Under the pieces are notes generated by a model that worked only from the letters and a program-made list of their open reading frames with translations, ran no database searches and was not told the origin of the DNA. Positions 15,709-18,897 of a DNA stretch of 18,897 bases are shown piece after piece. Position 1 is the first letter of the stretch, and each line of letters begins with the position of its first letter. The stretch covers positions 1-18,897 of the forward strand of contig CAZYQW010000019.1 in the NCBI GenBank assembly GCA_964649825.1. Direction: 5' to 3'. The stretch comes from CAZYQW01 sp964649825 (GTDB taxonomy: Bacteria; Planctomycetota; B15-G4; JADJEK01). The translations under genes were made by a program, and so were the position numbers.

Positions 15709-17835
15709 ATGAACAGCTATCACGCGGGACGGATCATGTCGTACGGAGCGGCTGCGCTGCTGGCGATGGCGACCTCGCCAATCTTCGGCGGCACTCTCTT
15801 CGTCCACGACCAGGCGACCGGTCAGAACAACGGCACGAGCTGGACCGACTCGTTCATCCATCTGCAGGACGCGCTCGCGGTGGCGCAGTCCGGGGACTCC
15901 GTCTGGGTGGCGCGAGGGACCTACCGGCCTGACCAGGGGGCGGGGATGACGGCCGGGGACCGGAGCGCCACGTTCCAGCTCCGGAGCGACGTCGCGCTCT
16001 ACGGAGGCTTCGCAGGCATCGAGTCGACTCTCGAGGACCGTCAGGGACTGTTCGATCAGACCGTGCTCTCCGGCGACCTCGCAGGCGACGACGTGCCCGG
16101 CTTCCTGAGCCACGGGGAGAACAGCATGCACGTGGTGACCGCGCTCGACGCCGCCGCGACGGCGGTGCTCGACGGCTTCCTGATCCGCGGGGGGAGCGCC
16201 TCCCCGATCCCGATCACCGGGGGCGGCGGACTCTACGTTGAGGGGGGGGCGCCAACCCTTGCACGACTCACCGTCACCGACAACTGCGGAAAGGCCAAGG
16301 GGTCGCGCGGAGGGGGCGGAATGCTCGCGGTCCACGGATCGCCGTCGCTCACCGACTGCTCCTTCGTGAAGAACCGGACCGAGTTCGAGGGCGGCGGCGG
16401 ACTCTGCCTCGTGGACAGCGGCGCCGCACTGACGCGCTGCTCCTTTAAGCAGAACGAGTCTCTGGGCGGGTTGTACTACGTGCCCGTTGGGGGCGGACTT
16501 CTCGTCGTCGGGGGGAGTCCGACCCTCACCGACTGCGAGTTCGTCGGTCACGGGCTGTCGAACGGCTACGGGGCGGCGGTTTTCAACTCGGGCGACGCGC
16601 GGTTCGTGCGCTGCACGTTCCGCGAAAACGCGGCGGGGACTTTCGGATACGGCGGCGCCATTTCGAGCCACAACGGTGATCCAACGTTCGTTGATTGCCT
16701 GTTCTCCGGCAACTCCGCCCAGGACGGGGGCGCGATCTCCACCAGCGGCACCTTCGATCCCGGCTCCGTGGTCCTCCTAGGGTGCACGTTCGTGGGGAAC
16801 GCGGCGACGGGGGCGACGGGGAGTGGCGGAGCGGCGAGCTTCACCGCGAACACTAACGTGATTCTGCGCCGTTGCCGTCTCCTCGGCAACGCGGCGACCT
16901 CGTCGGCGAGCAGCTCCGCGGCCGCCGGCGGCGCCCTCTACCACTACGGGTTCTTCGGAAGCCTCACCCTCGAGGACTGTGTCCTCGTCGGCAACCAGGC
17001 CGTCGGCACCGCTGTGGGCCGAGGCGGCGCCGTCTACGTCAGCTCGAGCAGCTCGAGCAGCGTGACGTTCACTCTCGAGGCGACGCGGTGCTCGTTCGTC
17101 GGCAACGCCGGCAACACGCACGCGGGAGGCGTCTACATCGGAAACGGCGCCGCCACGCTGACGGGCTGCGTGTTCTGGGGCAACGCCGCGGCCGGAACCA
17201 CCGACGAGGCGGCGCAGATCGCATTCTTCTCGGCTCCTCCGACCGTCGACTTCTCGTGTGTTCAGGGTTGGACGGGCGGACTCGGCGGCAGCGGCAACCA
17301 CAGCCACGACCCGTTGCTCGTCGACCCCGATGGTCCCGACGACTTGCTCGGGACGATCGACGACGACGTGCGCCTGTCACCCGGATCGACCGGGATCGAC
17401 GCAGGCGGTCCATCCGGCGACTTGTGCGGTGTCGACGCGGCAGGCGCGCCTCGGGTGCTTGACGGCGACCTCGACCTGACGGCCGTGGTGGACATGGGGG
17501 CGATCGAGTTTTCCAATGTCCACCTCGACGTGTCGGGGACGGCAACCCCGGGTGGGACACTCACGCTGACGACCACGGGCACGCCAGGGCTCGACGCATT
17601 CCTGTTCGTCTCCCTGTTCGCGGGTCAGGCCTGCGCGCCTCTGTACGGTCTCCTGTTCCTCGATCTCGCGGCGCCGTTCGCGGTGATATCGTTGGGAAGC
17701 GTGCCGAGCACGGTCCCGGCCTCGATCCCCGGCGGCGTTCCGACACCGCTTGAACTCGTCCTTCAGGAGATCGCGCTGCATCCGTCGAGCGGCGCGGGGA
17801 ACGCGTCGAACCGGGTCAATCTGACGTTCAAGTAG
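15709..17835 (+). CDS. Exported right-handed beta-helix protein with choice-of-anchor Q-like segment
   Basis: A 708-residue secreted or surface protein. A signal peptide covers about residues 8-27 (YGAAALLAMATSPIFGG). The opening segment (TLFVHDQATGQNNGTSW, then a periodic TY-rich coil pattern) is typical of parallel beta-helix proteins. Residues about 150-520 are repeated coils of the type GGGL, TLTDCSFVGN and GGAI, similar to polymorphic-membrane-protein repeats. Residues about 525-600 (DPLLVDPDGPDDLLGT, RLSPGSTGIDAG, VDMGAIEF) match the choice-of-anchor Q pattern. From 601 a C-terminal beta domain like that of the FG-GAP protein follows. ATG 15709 has GGAGG at 7 bases. A serine run (SSSSSS, encoded by tandem AGCTCGAGC at 17041-17061) interrupts one coil. 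Adhesion or glycan binding is possible; no catalytic residues are recognised. Confidence 0.9.
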   Translation: MNSYHAGRIMSYGAAALLAMATSPIFGGTLFVHDQATGQNNGTSWTDSFIHLQDALAVAQSGDSVWVARGTYRPDQGAGMTAGDRSATFQLRSDVALYGGFAGIESTLEDRQGLFDQTVLSGDLAGDDVPGFLSHGENSMHVVTALDAAATAVLDGFLIRGGSASPIPITGGGGLYVEGGAPTLARLTVTDNCGKAKGSRGGGGMLAVHGSPSLTDCSFVKNRTEFEGGGGLCLVDSGAALTRCSFKQNESLGGLYYVPVGGGLLVVGGSPTLTDCEFVGHGLSNGYGAAVFNSGDARFVRCTFRENAAGTFGYGGAISSHNGDPTFVDCLFSGNSAQDGGAISTSGTFDPGSVVLLGCTFVGNAATGATGSGGAASFTANTNVILRRCRLLGNAATSSASSSAAAGGALYHYGFFGSLTLEDCVLVGNQAVGTAVGRGGAVYVSSSSSSSVTFTLEATRCSFVGNAGNTHAGGVYIGNGAATLTGCVFWGNAAAGTTDEAAQIAFFSAPPTVDFSCVQGWTGGLGGSGNHSHDPLLVDPDGPDDLLGTIDDDVRLSPGSTGIDAGGPSGDLCGVDAAGAPRVLDGDLDLTAVVDMGAIEFSNVHLDVSGTATPGGTLTLTTTGTPGLDAFLFVSLFAGQACAPLYGLLFLDLAAPFAVISLGSVPSTVPASIPGGVPTPLELVLQEIALHPSSGAGNASNRVNLTFK

Positions 17836-17907
17836 CGCGGAATCCTGAATTCGACCTCGCGCGCCGACTGACCCCAGATCCCGTCGCTGCTGCGCAGCGT
17901 GGCGTAG

Positions 17908-18689
17908 TTCGACGTACGTGGCCTTTGGAGTCACGGCGGCGCTTTGATCGACACCCGTGGAGCGTTTCGTCGATCGATCGATCGATCGAGCACGGGCTGC
18001 TTTGCCTCGGAGTTGGTCGCGGAGCTGCACGTCGAGGTCAAGCAGCCGTTGCTGACCCTGTTACGCGCCAAGCGAGTGACGCGCACGGAGCTCGACGGCG
18101 TCTATCTGTGCACGTCTGCCGACGCAAAGCGACGGCGGCAGCAGCGCCTTGGTCGCAAGGCGGCGTACGTCCAGGAGCCATTCGGCACGATCGCGGCCAC
18201 GGAGAGCTCGACGCCGGACGAGGAGAAGGCGGCCATCGTCCTGTTCCTCAGTGTGCTCGATGAGAAGCAACGCCGGCTGTTCGCTGGGCTGGAGTCGCTG
18301 CGTCTTGGGCGCGGTGGCGATCGTCGGATCGCAGAATGGACCGGGCTCGCTCCCCACACCGTGGCGAAGGGGCGCGCGGAGCTGCAGAAGCCAGACGTGC
18401 AGCTGGGCGTGTGCGCAGACCCGGTGGCGGATGTCCGTCAGCGGAAAAAAAAACGCCAGAGATGATCCAGGCTATCGAACAACTCCTGGCACACGATGTC
18501 GCCGGCGATCCCATCAGCGGCCTGAAGTGGACAGGCAGAACGACGGGCAAGGTCGCGCGTCAACTGGCGCTCGCCGGGATCCGGGTTTCTGCCAACACGG
18601 CCCGGATCCTCCGCAGCCTCGGCTTCTCGCTGCGCGTCAACCACAAGAAGCTCGCGAGCTTTCGTTCCGCCCAGTCCCGCAGGCCATAG
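17908..18689 (+). pseudogene. Decayed ISAzo13-like transposase
   Basis: The frame from 17908 begins FDVRGLWSHGG without a start codon and just after an in-frame TAG (17905-17907); QIPSLLRSVA before that stop may be further remnant. It continues through ASELVAELHVEVKQPLL, RTELDGVYL and the family-typical LDEKQRRLFAGLESLRLG-RGGDRRIAEWTGL. Around 18395-18411 the conserved sequence jumps to the -1 frame, giving RVRRPGGG, EKKTPEMIQAIEQLL, HDVAGDPISGLKWTGRTT and GFSLRVNHKKLAS, and ends at TAG 18687-18689. The large C-terminal part with the DDE catalytic residues is missing. It is thus truncated at both ends and frameshifted. The neighbouring 24-bp repeat fits the element's right end. Family assignment is from motif recall. 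Confidence 0.8.
17971..17989 (+). repeat. CGAT tetranucleotide tract
   Basis: Four tandem CGAT units plus CGA lie inside the transposase remnant, where they encode RRSIDRS. Such a tract can change length by slippage and may have contributed to decay, though the frame is still open here. Confidence 0.8.
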
Positions 18690-18712
18690 CGTAGGTTTGG
18701 GTCAGGAGAACC
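18689..18712 (-). repeat. Right copy of the 24-bp inverted repeat
   Basis: The core GGTTTGGGTCAGGAGA (18694-18709) is the exact reverse complement of 12841-12856, and the full 24 bases agree at 22 positions. The repeat starts at the last base of the transposase stop codon, just where an IS right end would be expected after an internal deletion of the transposase C-terminus. Confidence 0.65.
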
Positions 18713-18897
18713 TCTTTTTCTCGCCCCTCCGAGCCCGCGCACGCATCGTGGCCTCCAGGCGGGCGGAGCGGGTCGATCGGGCCGCGCCGAGCGAGTTCCG
18801 CAGCGAGCCGCCCACGCACCACCCCACCAAAGCTCCCCAACGCAACCCCTTCGCCCGCACCCCGAGCGAGGACTGTTCGAGCGAACGCGGCCCGATC
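18713..18897. other. Right edge without recognised features
   Basis: No gene or repeat is recognised in the last 185 bases. A T-run (18714-18719) follows the inverted repeat, but without a good GC hairpin directly before it. The frames present on both strands give low-complexity Arg/Pro-rich products typical of shadows in GC-rich DNA. Confidence 0.4.

Larger units (their letters stand above)
12838..18712 (+). mobile_element. Putative defective transposon-like unit carrying two exported-protein genes
   Basis: The 5875-base interval is bounded by inverted 24-base repeats (22/24 identical) and contains, in order, an FG-GAP protein gene, a beta-helix protein gene and a decayed ISAzo13-like transposase that reads toward the right repeat. 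All three read rightward. Just left of the unit lies another transposase remnant, so the site is a hotspot for insertions. No direct target duplication is seen (left flank CAGTGAGTGT, right flank TCTTTTTCTC). The unit cannot move by itself now because the transposase lacks its catalytic part. An alternative is two independent solo ends of one IS family that happen to lie in opposite orientation. Confidence 0.4.

Overview
The window is high-GC bacterial DNA with densely packed genes on both strands. The best guess for the source is a planctomycete or close relative. The grounds are a divergent pair of an ECF sigma factor and a very large membrane Ser/Thr kinase, two exported proteins (FG-GAP and beta-helix) that end in the same style of C-terminal beta domain, and an ISAzo13-like transposase remnant. 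This placement rests on gene style, not on a marker gene.

Layout. Bases 1-460 hold no confident gene but contain a nested inverted-repeat structure (216-321) and a possible 19-codon leader ORF with a strong ribosome binding site. Next comes an exported M20 amidohydrolase (461-1795, +), which converges on an ECF sigma factor (1814-2392, -). A transmembrane Ser/Thr kinase (2607-5435, +) is divergent from the sigma factor. It is followed by an exported thioredoxin-fold/TPR-like protein (5545-6762, +). A polysaccharide O-acetylation cassette follows: a membrane-anchored SGNH-like protein with degraded active-site blocks (6950-8119), an AlgI-like MBOAT acyltransferase (8127-9542), and a second SGNH protein with intact blocks plus a C-terminal beta domain (9593-11206). 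A two-TM protein with two RCK/TrkA-N domains but no canonical potassium filter lies on the minus strand (11244-12512).

The right third looks mobile. A short IS1182/IS5-type transposase remnant (12624-12779, -) is followed by a 24-bp sequence at 12838-12861. That sequence recurs inverted, 22 of 24 bases identical, at 18689-18712. Between the two copies lie two complete exported-protein genes (FG-GAP protein, 12990-15434; right-handed beta-helix protein with a choice-of-anchor Q-like segment, 15709-17835) and a decayed ISAzo13-like transposase (17908-18689) that reads toward the right copy. The simplest reading is a 5.9-kb transposon-like unit, now defective, that carries two surface/secreted proteins. 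The alternative is two unrelated solo ends of the same IS family.

How the genes may work together. The sigma factor and kinase form a signalling pair. MBOAT and the SGNH proteins probably acetylate an exported polysaccharide: the MBOAT moves acetyl groups across the membrane and the SGNH proteins transfer or edit them outside. The two exported repeat proteins are probably displayed or secreted through their shared type of C-terminal domain. These links are inferred from gene order and family knowledge.
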